Both the position numbers and the translations under genes were made by a program. Shown here piece by piece: positions 54,530 to 63,704 of a DNA stretch of 64,000 nt. Source of the DNA: Candidatus Kapaibacterium sp. (GTDB taxonomy: Bacteria > Bacteroidota > Ignavibacteria > Kapaibacteriales > JAEUSM01); assembly GCA_016788785.1 (NCBI GenBank), contig JAEUSM010000017.1:1-64000 (forward strand). The letters are read 5' to 3'. Below the pieces are notes generated by a model. The model ran no database searches, was not told the origin of the DNA, and worked only from the letters and a program-made list of their open reading frames with translations. Position 1 is the stretch's first letter. Each line of letters begins with the position of its first letter.

Positions 54530-55912
54530 ATGAGTTCGCCAGTCTATCAATCACTCAATCCATACACCGAAGAAATATTTCAACAATACTCTGTAACTTC
54601 ACCGATTGAAATTCACGGTTTCCTTCAAACATTGTCGCATTCTCAACAGCAGTGGAGCACAGTTTTGCTCGATGAAAAACAATCATTATTAGGAAATCTC
54701 AAGACAGCACTTTTAGAAAAAAAAGAAACACTTGCGGAACTCATATCTTTGGAAATGGGTAAACCACTCAATCAATCTCGAGCTGAAATTGAAAAGTGTA
54801 CAACCCTTTGTGAATATTATACCACGATTCAACCGTCAGTTTTTGAAGAAGAACATACCATTGATGATACAAAAACTATTATTTCATATAAACCAATTGG
54901 AGTAATTTTACTCATAATGCCATGGAATTTCCCGCTTTGGCAAGTCTTACGTTGTGCAATTCCAGCTCTTTTGATGGGAAATACTATCTTACTCAAACAT
55001 GCTCCCAATGTACCAAGATGTTCACTCTTTATCGAAAAACTGTTTACTGAAGTAATATCTAAAAGTTCAATTGATTTACCAATTTTTAAAAGCTGTTTTG
55101 TATCGAATGAAACAGTCGCCGAATTGATTTCCTCACCAATAATTCAAGGAGTTTCCTTAACTGGAAGCACTAATGCAGGAAAAATTGTGGCTAGTCTTTG
55201 TGGTAAAGCTGTAAAAAAATGTGTTCTTGAACTTGGTGGGTCTGATGCATATATCCTTCTTGAAGATGCAGAGTTAACAAGAGCAATTGATGCATGTGTT
55301 ACATCGAGACTATTGAATACTGGTCAAAGTTGCATTAGTGCAAAACGGTTCATCGTTCACAAACGATTAGTTAGTGCATTTATAGAAGGTATGAAATCAG
55401 CTTTTGAAAAAAAAACGTATGGTGACCCTATGAAATCTTTTGATCTTGGCACCATTGCTCGGAAAGATTTGCGAGATGGCTTACATTCACAAGTACAACG
55501 AGCAATAACAAGCGGTGCTGAATGTATTCTTGGAGGTTTTATTCCTGTGGAAAAAGGATTTTTTTACCCACCAACTATTTTGACAAATGTTTCTCCTTCA
55601 ACTTCTTCGTTCGATGAAGAGTTATTTGGTCCAGTAGCACAAATTATCGAAGTAGAAAATGACAAACATGCACTTGAATTAGCAAACAATTCTTCCTTTG
55701 GATTAGGAGGAGCTATTTTCTCAAGAGACGAAGAATATGCTCAAAATTTAGCTTTGAACTATTTTCATACAGGTTCAATAGCAATCAATGACTTTCTACG
55801 CTCCGATGCACGATTACCATTTGGTGGAATAAAAGAATCCGGATTTGGAAGAGAAATGGGAATCCAAGGATTACGAGAATTTAGCAATTGTAAAACAATT
55901 CGTTTTGCATAA
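54530..55912 (+). CDS. aldehyde dehydrogenase, succinate-semialdehyde dehydrogenase-like
   Basis: A 460-residue NAD(P)-dependent dehydrogenase. PIGVILLIMPWNFPLWQVLR, catalytic Glu in LELGGSDAYIL, nucleophile Cys in NTGQSCISAKRFIVH, and SSFGLGGAIFSRD, LPFGGIKESGFGREMG. The PWNFP/ISAKR wording and 460-residue length match the short Sad/YneI-type succinate-semialdehyde dehydrogenases. Substrate is inferred, not proven. Convergent with the CtlX-like gene (11 bases between stops). Confidence 0.88.
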   Translation: MSSPVYQSLNPYTEEIFQQYSVTSPIEIHGFLQTLSHSQQQWSTVLLDEKQSLLGNLKTALLEKKETLAELISLEMGKPLNQSRAEIEKCTTLCEYYTTIQPSVFEEEHTIDDTKTIISYKPIGVILLIMPWNFPLWQVLRCAIPALLMGNTILLKHAPNVPRCSLFIEKLFTEVISKSSIDLPIFKSCFVSNETVAELISSPIIQGVSLTGSTNAGKIVASLCGKAVKKCVLELGGSDAYILLEDAELTRAIDACVTSRLLNTGQSCISAKRFIVHKRLVSAFIEGMKSAFEKKTYGDPMKSFDLGTIARKDLRDGLHSQVQRAITSGAECILGGFIPVEKGFFYPPTILTNVSPSTSSFDEELFGPVAQIIEVENDKHALELANNSSFGLGGAIFSRDEEYAQNLALNYFHTGSIAINDFLRSDARLPFGGIKESGFGREMGIQGLREFSNCKTIRFA

Positions 55913-55923
55913 ATAAAATTACA

Positions 55924-56835
55924 TTAAAACAATTCGGCGACCATACATCTTGCACTTCCGCCACCAAAAGTTTCAATAGTTGAGACTGGAATCATTTGGA
56001 GTTCTCCATCTTTGCGTAATTGTTGCTTTTGATCATCTGTTAACGTTCCAAACGCTCTGGCTGAGCATATCCAAATAGCAGACCCCTTCGAAGTTTGGAC
56101 TAATAAAATATTCGCTGCAAAATTCTCTAATTGCTCAAGTGAAATTTCCACTATTTCTTTTCCGGTAGTGTGTAATGATGAACAAACAAGAGACCGTTCT
56201 TCTTCATTTGCAAAAATATCCGGGCATATAACAGCAGTTGATACCCCCATTGACATTAAAACATTGGAATGATAAATTGCCACACCACTTGGATGTTTTG
56301 TGGAAAATGTGATTGTTTTATACCCTGTAATTTTCTCCCATTCTTTGATTACTTCCATATTTGTACGTTCGGAAAGTGCAGCATAAGCAATTTTATTTTT
56401 CCTATCCAAAATAAGACTTCCGGTACCTTCTAAATACAATCCTTGTTCTTCATAACTACTCAAATCAATCACTTCTTCATAATTGCCTTGTTCAATTAAA
56501 AATTTTTTTAGTTCATCTCTTCGCTCTAAACGTCTATTTTTTGCCATCATAGGGTAAAAAATAATCGTTCGTTTTTCAGAAATTTCTGTATGTGTTGAAA
56601 ACCAATTATTCGGGAAAATAGAATCAGGAGTTATAATATCCTTTGCATCTTGAACAACTACTACTTCAACTCCTATATAATGCAATAATTCATGAGATAA
56701 CTTTGTCTCTTTTTGAACAGTTCTCAACAAATCACCTTCATATGTTTCTGAGGATTGAAAGGTATTCGAAGAGGCAGTTTCCTCATTGGAACGAAAATGC
56801 AATGGTGAAACCATCAAAATTTTGTTTGTTAACAT
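55924..56835 (-). CDS. CtlX-like amidinohydrolase (arginine-deiminase superfamily)
   Basis: A 303-residue cytosolic member of the guanidine-modifying superfamily. FPNNWFSTHTEI, the acidic LYLEGTGSLILDR, His in GVAIYHSNVLMSMG, and nucleophile Cys297 in FGGGSARCMVAELF at the extreme C-terminus, the order and spacing of the CtlX (citrulline utilisation hydrolase)/dimethylarginine hydrolase group. It probably hydrolyses citrulline, arginine or a methylated derivative. It lies 77 bases downstream of a secreted deiminase gene on the same strand. Confidence 0.85.
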   Translation of the reverse strand: MLTNKILMVSPLHFRSNEETASSNTFQSSETYEGDLLRTVQKETKLSHELLHYIGVEVVVVQDAKDIITPDSIFPNNWFSTHTEISEKRTIIFYPMMAKNRRLERRDELKKFLIEQGNYEEVIDLSSYEEQGLYLEGTGSLILDRKNKIAYAALSERTNMEVIKEWEKITGYKTITFSTKHPSGVAIYHSNVLMSMGVSTAVICPDIFANEEERSLVCSSLHTTGKEIVEISLEQLENFAANILLVQTSKGSAIWICSARAFGTLTDDQKQQLRKDGELQMIPVSTIETFGGGSARCMVAELF

Positions 56836-56912
56836 AGGGTAAAGAAGGTTAAAAATAAAGAAGACACACTATTTTGGAAATTACAATGTGTCTTCTAATT
56901 TAAACGAAGCAA

Positions 56913-59087
56913 TTATTTAAGAATTGAAATTGGAATAAATGAACGTTTTTCATTGGATACAATTCGAACATAATACATCCCTGATGCCAAAGTATTGGCT
57001 TGAATAGGTATAAAATGCGTTCCTTTCTCAATAGACCCATTGAATATAGTCATAACGATATTCCCAAGATTATCAATCACATCAACAGTGGTTTTTATTG
57101 CTTGATTGGCTGTAATTTCGATTGTTGCGTTTGAACTAACTGGATTTGGATATACTGCAAATGATGCGATGTTATCAAATGATTCAGGATTTTTAACAGA
57201 AGTTATATTTCCAATTTTGACAGTATAAAACCCATCTGGAGCAGACATAGGTTTATTTATTGATTTACCATTGTTGCTTTCAGCATGAAGGTAATATTCT
57301 ATTTCATCATTTTCAGCAAATTGTTGTAAAGCTAACTGACCAGAAAAATTAGAAGAACCCTCATTGGAAAGCGAAATCTCTTGCCATTGAGCTTCTCCTT
57401 TTTTTCTCCAAACAAAATTCGCAACTTTGATACCGCTTCTATTCGTGATTCGTGAAGTGATGTCGTAGCTTTGCATTGTCACAGGGAAAGTACCTCTAAC
57501 AGGAGCAAATTCTATGCGAAGTGGATTTTCCGCTGGAATCTGCATGGTTACACAGTGCAAAGCTCCACCACCAGGTGATAAGATTCGTGAATCTATCGGA
57601 ACAATTTTATACCCTGGCATTGCACGTTTGTAATATTCAACGGCTTCAGCATCTAAAGTTTTATTTCCTGAGGTAGTATTTGAATATGTAGGAAAAATTA
57701 AGGTCTTGTTGACTTGAATCCCATTGATATAGTTCCTAGCATCTTGCGTATAATCAGTCCCACGAGTTGAATACGATCCATCATCATTTGTAGGTAGTGG
57801 AATTGTTGGAAATTCATAGTTTCTGTCATAAGGACCATTCATCGTACCTAAAACACGGATATTGTTGCGAACTCTATTATAATCTGGAAATTGCTGATTG
57901 TTGTAGACTTCAGGGAAATCCGTTGTCATAAATCGTTCTTCATCTAATTGACGAAGATACAAATCCAAATGACCAGTTCCTCCATCATGTTGTAATCGTT
58001 GTAAGATATTTACTGAATCTACCCCAAAAAGTCTTCGCATGGTATCTCGTATTTGAGTAGCATTCAGTGGTGATCTAAATCTATATATAGGGTTCGTATT
58101 TGGACGTAGATTGAATACCTGTCCAGTATTTTCAGCATTTGATTCAATGATTGCACTACTAGTTAGTATTCTATTATTTCCGTCCGTAAAGAAGTTTCCA
58201 CCTTCATTCATCAAAGAAGTTTGGAACACCTTATATCCTAATTGTGGCAGTAAATAGACTCCCAACGAATCATCATTTGCTCTGCCTGGATAGTAAGTAA
58301 AATCCATAAATGCTAGACTGTCTTGGGCACCGTAATAAAATCCTAAAGGAGTAAAATCTCTCGCCCAAAAGGCATTGCCACCTTGTGGAATGACAAAAAA
58401 TCTATAATTTGTCAATGGTTTGTTTTGAGACAAACAAAAGTTTTTAATATCTATTGAATCCTGTGCCGAATGAATGCGAATCCATACTGGAACTTCTTGT
58501 TGAATGGCATCTGCTAATTGAGCCCATAGAGAAGAATAGGGACTATTAGGGAAAATGTCTGGAGTATATGAAGCAATTTCTACATGCAATGAAGCAAGTA
58601 CGCTATCTTCTTTAGATGGATTTTGTTGTAGAAATTGAATAATTCTTGCATATTCTTCATTAGAAAGCATTTTGAAACCAACATTATTCGAAATTGGATC
58701 TACTTCATTTCCATTTCCATCATAAGCATACATAGGCCAAGCAAGAAAGATAGCTTGCACTTCCTCTGTTTCTGCTGGAGTTCTGATGTTTGATGGTAAT
58801 GGTTCATTCAGTGTTGTTTCAGCTTCTTTTGCTGAAAAAAGAAGCGTTTTTTTGAATGAATGTAATCCAATTTCTATTGGATTTGCTTTTGGTATACGAC
58901 TATGAAATTTGCGAAAGTCGTTAGTATCATATGTTGAAATTCGTTCTAAAAATATTTTTTTAGCTCGATGTTTTTGCTCAATCGTAACAGTTGATTGTGC
59001 AGTAAGAGTATTGGTGGTTACAGTAAGCATAAGTGTTAATAACAAACCTACCAAATAGCTTTTCCGGTTTAATTCTACATTTTTCAT
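56913..59087 (-). CDS. secreted peptidylarginine deiminase-like protein with T9SS sorting domain
   Basis: A 724-residue exported protein: signal peptide (1-31, ending LTAQ), a PAD_porph/agmatine-deiminase fold (~95-520), an Ig-like domain (~525-635) and a T9SS type A tail (FAVYPNPVSSNATIEI, GMYYVRIVSNEKRSFIPI). Catalytic residues are in place: Asp244 (FWARDFTPLGF), His373 and Asp375 (GGTGHLDLYLRQ) and Cys512 (GGALHCVTMQ). The order deiminase-Ig-sorting tail is that of Porphyromonas gingivalis PPAD, which citrullinates C-terminal arginines. Peptide versus agmatine specificity cannot be set from sequence. A -7-like TACATTTG (59139-59132) lies upstream on the minus strand. Confidence 0.87.
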   Translation of the reverse strand: MKNVELNRKSYLVGLLLTLMLTVTTNTLTAQSTVTIEQKHRAKKIFLERISTYDTNDFRKFHSRIPKANPIEIGLHSFKKTLLFSAKEAETTLNEPLPSNIRTPAETEEVQAIFLAWPMYAYDGNGNEVDPISNNVGFKMLSNEEYARIIQFLQQNPSKEDSVLASLHVEIASYTPDIFPNSPYSSLWAQLADAIQQEVPVWIRIHSAQDSIDIKNFCLSQNKPLTNYRFFVIPQGGNAFWARDFTPLGFYYGAQDSLAFMDFTYYPGRANDDSLGVYLLPQLGYKVFQTSLMNEGGNFFTDGNNRILTSSAIIESNAENTGQVFNLRPNTNPIYRFRSPLNATQIRDTMRRLFGVDSVNILQRLQHDGGTGHLDLYLRQLDEERFMTTDFPEVYNNQQFPDYNRVRNNIRVLGTMNGPYDRNYEFPTIPLPTNDDGSYSTRGTDYTQDARNYINGIQVNKTLIFPTYSNTTSGNKTLDAEAVEYYKRAMPGYKIVPIDSRILSPGGGALHCVTMQIPAENPLRIEFAPVRGTFPVTMQSYDITSRITNRSGIKVANFVWRKKGEAQWQEISLSNEGSSNFSGQLALQQFAENDEIEYYLHAESNNGKSINKPMSAPDGFYTVKIGNITSVKNPESFDNIASFAVYPNPVSSNATIEITANQAIKTTVDVIDNLGNIVMTIFNGSIEKGTHFIPIQANTLASGMYYVRIVSNEKRSFIPISILK

Positions 59088-59176
59088 AAAAAATAGATTG
59101 TTAAAAAAAGATCGGTTTTTGGATTCAAATCCAAATGTAGTAGAATTACAAGAGTGATTTATATTGTTAAATTTTG

Positions 59177-61669
59177 TTAAAACGTAGCATTTCCAAATGT
59201 TATGATAAATCTTGGTGAGTTTACTTGTGAAAGTCGCACCGTAACGTCTGTGCGTAAAAATAGAAGGAACTTATTAATACCCAATCCAACTTCATAATAC
59301 CATCTATCCGAAGTTTGTGAAGTTGTTTTTCGTAATTCCGGTACTTCCATCATTGACAATGCACCAAAATCAGTCCATGCAGCATTGAACGTAGCAATAA
59401 ATTCTAAACCAAAGGATGCAATATTGGGAATACGTAAAATTCCAGGAACAATCTCTCCCAAATTGTGCTCTACATTGAAGGCGAAAATTCTATCTCCATA
59501 AAATTCTTTTACCCCCATGACTCTATACACATCTCCAATGGGAGCAACATTCGAAGCTACTGTTTCCAAGCTGTAGTAGTTTTGTGGTAATATAGTCCCC
59601 CGTGAAAAAACAGAATGGAAGGTTATGGTTGTTTCCCACAATGGTAACGTTCGAAATTTCCAAAAAAACGAACCTTCATATTGTTGAAAATCAACTGCGG
59701 AAGCTAAATATTCAGGAGAAGAAAACTTACCCTTTAATTGCATTCCAATACGAGAGAATCTTCTACGAGAATTATAGTTAAGATTAAGTTCATATCCTAC
59801 CATTCGTTGAGTGACATCTGCAATTTCTGGATTATCCCTAAAGAGGGCATTGCGATTGAAAAAAGAAAATTGCGTATTTGTTCGAGCAGTCCTATGATCT
59901 TCGTTTTTATAATACAGCTTCAAAGAATATGGATGCTCAAAATATTCTGGTCGAATAAACTGAAGCTGTCCAGCTCCGAATTGTACAAATAATTCCATAC
60001 CACGGTTATAATAATAATCTCCGTAGTCATTTTTAGCAAACAAAGCAACCGTTGATATAAGTGCAGTTTGCACCCTATATGGCTCATCTCTTCTTTGCAA
60101 AATATCATATACTGAAGCTCCAATTTGGATTTGTCTTTTTGCATCAGGAAAAAAAACTGCTGTAGTTTGTCCATAATAACGATTATCAGAAAACCCATAA
60201 CCAATTTTTCCTAGTACTTCAAGATTATCACCAATTTGATGAATCAAACCTAATCCGAGATACAATCCGTGAACCCTATTGAATTTGAAAATATCTGTTC
60301 TATCAGTAAACGGTCTTCTACCAGTTCTTGCAATTACTCGATTTATAGGTCGAAGGTATTCTTCAAAGAACCCTATTGGTACTAATGAATCTGGATACTC
60401 AATATTTATTCGTATTTGGTTGTATGCAAGTTCTTCTTCCGAGCGTAAAGGCAATTGAATATAGTCATTCCAATAAGTAGAATCAAAAATATCTGCAGTT
60501 TCAGTCGATTCCACTTTCCGATTTGAAAACACATCATCATTGAATGGTTTATTTATTTCATAATCGAATGCGACAGTTTCTATGTTAATATCACCACGTG
60601 GTGCAATTATCCAAAAAATCTTTGCCGATGCAGATGATGTAATACTCAATGCATGTGGAAGAGTATAAGAAAAATTCTGTTGATTGAAATCACTAAAAGT
60701 TTGTTTCACCTTCAAAGATGCACTAAATGGCAATGAAACAGCCTCATTTGGCACTGCTTCAAACCTCAATGGTGAATTTGTTTTATCATCAAGATATAAA
60801 ACTCCCGTGAAAAGCCGTCTTTGTCCAGTTTTCGGAGTTACCACAATTTTATTGACTATTGTCGAATCGTTTTCTACAAACTGACCCTCCAATTCAAAAT
60901 TGTAAAAGTCCAATGCTTTTGGATTGAATGGAGTAAAAATCTCTTCTCCTAAAAAATCTATAATATCATCGTAGATATTCAAATTTGTTCCAAAAGCAAC
61001 AACATTATTCTGTTGTGGAATGTTTGCTGTTTGTCTTCGTTGGTAAATTTCATTATAAAAATTATCCGATTTTTTGAAATACCCTTTTGAAAATGACTCA
61101 AAAATTGCCAAAATTGTTGTGTCATTTGTTTTGTTTGAGTAACCAGAAGTTAGTGAATCCAAACTTGCGACAAACTTAGTATACAACCTATAGTTATATC
61201 GTTCCAATCGTATGGACTGTTCTTGTTTTTTTGCTATTGCTCTCCTCATAATACGTATGCCCATCGGCTCTGCATCAACCATAACTTCAGCAATAGAAAG
61301 ACTTTTTTGTGAAAGTGCAATCGTTAGTGATGTCGTATCATTTTCTATTGTTACTTCTTGTTCATAGGTAGTATACCCAACCATTGATGCAGTGAGTATG
61401 TAACGTCCTTGTGAAAGTTTTAAAGCAAATGAGCCATTTTTACTGGAAACTGCTCCAGTTTTTGTATTCTTTATTCGTAATGTTACAAATTGCAGTGGTT
61501 GATTTGATGAAGAATCAACTACAATTCCTTTTAAAACCGACAATGTATCTTTTTTGCTGACTGCCGAAACATTTTGAACACAAAACACGATAAGTCCAAC
61601 AACAATTATTAACATTGTTGGTACTTGTTTTGAAATAATAAACTGTACTTTTTTTTCTATTTCCGTCAT
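59177..61669 (-). CDS. outer-membrane DUF5686/carboxypeptidase-regulatory-like protein
   Basis: An 830-residue outer-membrane protein. The ATG at 61669 gives a signal segment (MLIIVVGLIVFCVQNVSAVS). Next is a CarboxypepD_reg-like domain (SVLKGIVVDSSSNQPLQFVT, GAVSSKNGSFALKLS, VGYTTYEQEV), then the DUF5686 region (IMRRAIAKKQEQSIRLERYN onward) and a long beta-barrel ending RFIITFGNATF. The family is common in Bacteroidota, lacks a TonB plug and has unknown cargo. The longer frame to 61819 would run into the divergent cytochrome gene and is rejected. Confidence 0.85.
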   Translation of the reverse strand: MTEIEKKVQFIISKQVPTMLIIVVGLIVFCVQNVSAVSKKDTLSVLKGIVVDSSSNQPLQFVTLRIKNTKTGAVSSKNGSFALKLSQGRYILTASMVGYTTYEQEVTIENDTTSLTIALSQKSLSIAEVMVDAEPMGIRIMRRAIAKKQEQSIRLERYNYRLYTKFVASLDSLTSGYSNKTNDTTILAIFESFSKGYFKKSDNFYNEIYQRRQTANIPQQNNVVAFGTNLNIYDDIIDFLGEEIFTPFNPKALDFYNFELEGQFVENDSTIVNKIVVTPKTGQRRLFTGVLYLDDKTNSPLRFEAVPNEAVSLPFSASLKVKQTFSDFNQQNFSYTLPHALSITSSASAKIFWIIAPRGDINIETVAFDYEINKPFNDDVFSNRKVESTETADIFDSTYWNDYIQLPLRSEEELAYNQIRINIEYPDSLVPIGFFEEYLRPINRVIARTGRRPFTDRTDIFKFNRVHGLYLGLGLIHQIGDNLEVLGKIGYGFSDNRYYGQTTAVFFPDAKRQIQIGASVYDILQRRDEPYRVQTALISTVALFAKNDYGDYYYNRGMELFVQFGAGQLQFIRPEYFEHPYSLKLYYKNEDHRTARTNTQFSFFNRNALFRDNPEIADVTQRMVGYELNLNYNSRRRFSRIGMQLKGKFSSPEYLASAVDFQQYEGSFFWKFRTLPLWETTITFHSVFSRGTILPQNYYSLETVASNVAPIGDVYRVMGVKEFYGDRIFAFNVEHNLGEIVPGILRIPNIASFGLEFIATFNAAWTDFGALSMMEVPELRKTTSQTSDRWYYEVGLGINKFLLFLRTDVTVRLSQVNSPRFIITFGNATF

Positions 61670-61736
61670 CGATAGAGATGAAATTCTATTTTTTTCGTAA
61701 ATTGTCTCAAACTTTTGTTTATCTATCGTATAAGTT

Positions 61737-62921
61737 ATGAAAATAGTTCTTTTTCTCATTAGTTTTTTGGTTGCAATACCACTTCTCTCATTACCACAAT
61801 ACCAATTACTTACTGGCAATAGATGTGGAAATTGTCATGTCAACCATCAAGGTGGTGGACAAAGAAATGAACTTGGATATTATTCTATGGCAGATGTTTC
61901 TATTTTGAAACCTGACTTCATTATGAAAAATTTACCTGAGTCAAATTCACCATTTTCCAATACTATGATAGGCTTGGATTTACGTGCTCAAATGGCTCGT
62001 GGTGTTGCTGATGATGCAGAACGCCGAGTATTCCCAATGCAATTTGCAGCATATGCTTCTCACCAAGCTACTGATTGGCTAACCTTGGAGGGTACATTTT
62101 CGTTTTATAATAAGGAAAGAAGATACCCTGGACAACAAATGTTTTTTGGTTCTGCTTTGATTCAACCAAACTTATCATTCCCCCAACTTAGAGTAGGATA
62201 TTTCCAACCTTCCATTGGGGTTCGATTTGACGACCATACAAATTTTGCTCGTTTAGTTCCTAACAATCGTGTGTTTAATACACCTATCATTGCTCCGAAT
62301 TATGCCGAATTAGGTGCGGAAATGACCTACGATGTTGTCAATTATAAAGCAAAAGGATTTGTAACGCTTACTGGAGGTGCATTCTCTACTCGGTCTTTAA
62401 ATGATGTTACGATGTTTTCTGAAAATGGTCAATTACTTCCGATTGTAAAAAATGACGATATTTCCTACATTGGTAGAATTCAATTCTCAGAAAATCATTT
62501 GATAACAGATATAACAAATTCAACGCTTGGTGCGTCTTATTTCACAAATGCAGGTGTTACTATGACAAATGTATTTGGTGGAGTTGGAGTGAGCGATGCT
62601 TTTTCGTTAATGGCTGAGTACTCAATGAAAGAAGCAAATTCGTTTTTTTCCATTCAATCAACGAGTATTTCTGCTATGTATCAAGCTACCGAAGGAGTGT
62701 TTTTTGAGCTAAGAGCCGAAGAATCCTCTGGAACTATCCAACAAGGTAGCGAAAAAGTAACCAATACCAATAAACAGTTAGTGCTTGGTTCGCAGTTGTT
62801 CATTCTCCCTGGAATTGTTCTCAGACCTGAATATCGTATTCTCGATACTGAACAAAGTCCCAGACTATTAGAACAATATACTTCATCAAGATTCTTTGTT
62901 CAATTGTACGCCTTTTTCTAA
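61737..62921 (+). CDS. monoheme cytochrome-outer-membrane barrel fusion
   Basis: A 394-residue protein. The signal peptide (1-18) is followed at once by a c-type heme motif, TGNRCGNCHVNHQGGG (Cys30, Cys33, His34) and QRNELGYY. The remaining ~340 residues look like an outer-membrane beta-barrel: alternating strands such as LRVGYFQPSIGVRF, AELGAEMTYDV, GRIQFSENHL, SLMAEYSMKEA, with terminal FFVQLYAFF. The layout, one heme at the mouth of a barrel of ~400 residues, parallels Cyc2-type iron oxidases. The CHVN-GGGxRNxxGYY wording, however, is a different family that I know only as uncharacterised. Electron transfer across the outer membrane is inference. Confidence 0.78.
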   Translation: MKIVLFLISFLVAIPLLSLPQYQLLTGNRCGNCHVNHQGGGQRNELGYYSMADVSILKPDFIMKNLPESNSPFSNTMIGLDLRAQMARGVADDAERRVFPMQFAAYASHQATDWLTLEGTFSFYNKERRYPGQQMFFGSALIQPNLSFPQLRVGYFQPSIGVRFDDHTNFARLVPNNRVFNTPIIAPNYAELGAEMTYDVVNYKAKGFVTLTGGAFSTRSLNDVTMFSENGQLLPIVKNDDISYIGRIQFSENHLITDITNSTLGASYFTNAGVTMTNVFGGVGVSDAFSLMAEYSMKEANSFFSIQSTSISAMYQATEGVFFELRAEESSGTIQQGSEKVTNTNKQLVLGSQLFILPGIVLRPEYRILDTEQSPRLLEQYTSSRFFVQLYAFF

Positions 62922-62941
62922 TATTTTTAGGAGATGTTGCA

Positions 62942-63574
62942 ATGTCAATATCAAAATTTTTCGCTTTAGCGATTATCGGTTTATTTGTTGTTACTTCATC
63001 AAGTTTTGCTGGTGGTAAAAACTTTTCATTAAACAACAATGTTGGTAAAAATCAAATCAAATTTGACTCTGAAGCACCTGTTGAAACTATTAACGGTGTT
63101 GTGAACACAGTAAATGGAAATTTTACTATGGATATGTCTAACTTCGAAGCTACTACTGGCACTATCACTCTTAACATTGCTGATATGAAAACAGGTGTAG
63201 AAAAAAGAGATGAACACATGCGTGGTGCTGATTGGTTGAACGCTGACAAAAATCCTCAGATTAAATATCAAATCACAAAATTAACTGGTTTGAAAACAAG
63301 TTCTGAAAATGGTAAATTTACTACAAAAGGTACCGTAGAAGGTAATTTTATGTTAAATGGAGTTTCGAAGTATTTAAAAGGTACAGTGAACATCAACTAC
63401 ATTCAAGAGAACGCAGAGACAAAAAAACGTGCGTCTGGCGATATTGTCAATATTCAAGCGAAAATTGATGTTCCTTTGGCTGATTTTGGTATCAAAGGTA
63501 AATCTGGTGTTTTAGGAAATAAAGTTGCGAACGTTGTTAAGATTTCTGCAGTTCTTTTTGCAAATTCCAACTAA
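62942..63574 (+). CDS. YceI-family protein
   Basis: A 210-residue exported protein with signal peptide (MSISKFFALAIIGLFVVTS, cut after SFAG) and a lipocalin-like YceI domain: IKFDSEAPVETINGVVN, GTITLNIADMKTGVEKRDEHM, NPQIKYQITK, VEGNFMLNGVSKYLKG. YceI proteins bind amphiphilic or isoprenoid molecules in the periplasm. AGGAG lies upstream of the ATG. It follows the cytochrome-barrel gene after 20 bases and is probably cotranscribed. Confidence 0.92.
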   Translation: MSISKFFALAIIGLFVVTSSSFAGGKNFSLNNNVGKNQIKFDSEAPVETINGVVNTVNGNFTMDMSNFEATTGTITLNIADMKTGVEKRDEHMRGADWLNADKNPQIKYQITKLTGLKTSSENGKFTTKGTVEGNFMLNGVSKYLKGTVNINYIQENAETKKRASGDIVNIQAKIDVPLADFGIKGKSGVLGNKVANVVKISAVLFANSN

Positions 63575-63598
63575 TATCATTCTTCTTCTTTTTTGAAA

Positions 63599-63629
63599 AG
63601 GGTTACTCACTTTGAGCAACCCTTTTTTT
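63599..63629 (+). terminator. rho-independent terminator after the yceI-family gene
   Basis: AGGGTTACTCA (63599-63609) pairs with TGAGCAACCCT (63613-63623) with one internal mismatch and a 3-base loop, followed by a run of T. It closes the cytochrome-barrel/YceI unit. Confidence 0.85.
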
Positions 63630-63704
63630 GTAACTTTTTTTGTAGTATCTTTGTTATGAATCAAAGAAATCACCTTTGTACAATCATTACTTTTACTTAT
63701 ATCT

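Noticed and set aside
61670-61819. 50-residue extension of the DUF5686 protein
   Set aside because: It runs antisense through the start of the divergent cytochrome-barrel gene and would push the signal peptide into the interior.
61737-62921. True Cyc2 iron oxidase
   Set aside because: The one-heme-plus-barrel layout fits, but the residues around CXXCH differ from the Cyc2 consensus, so only a Cyc2-like arrangement is claimed.
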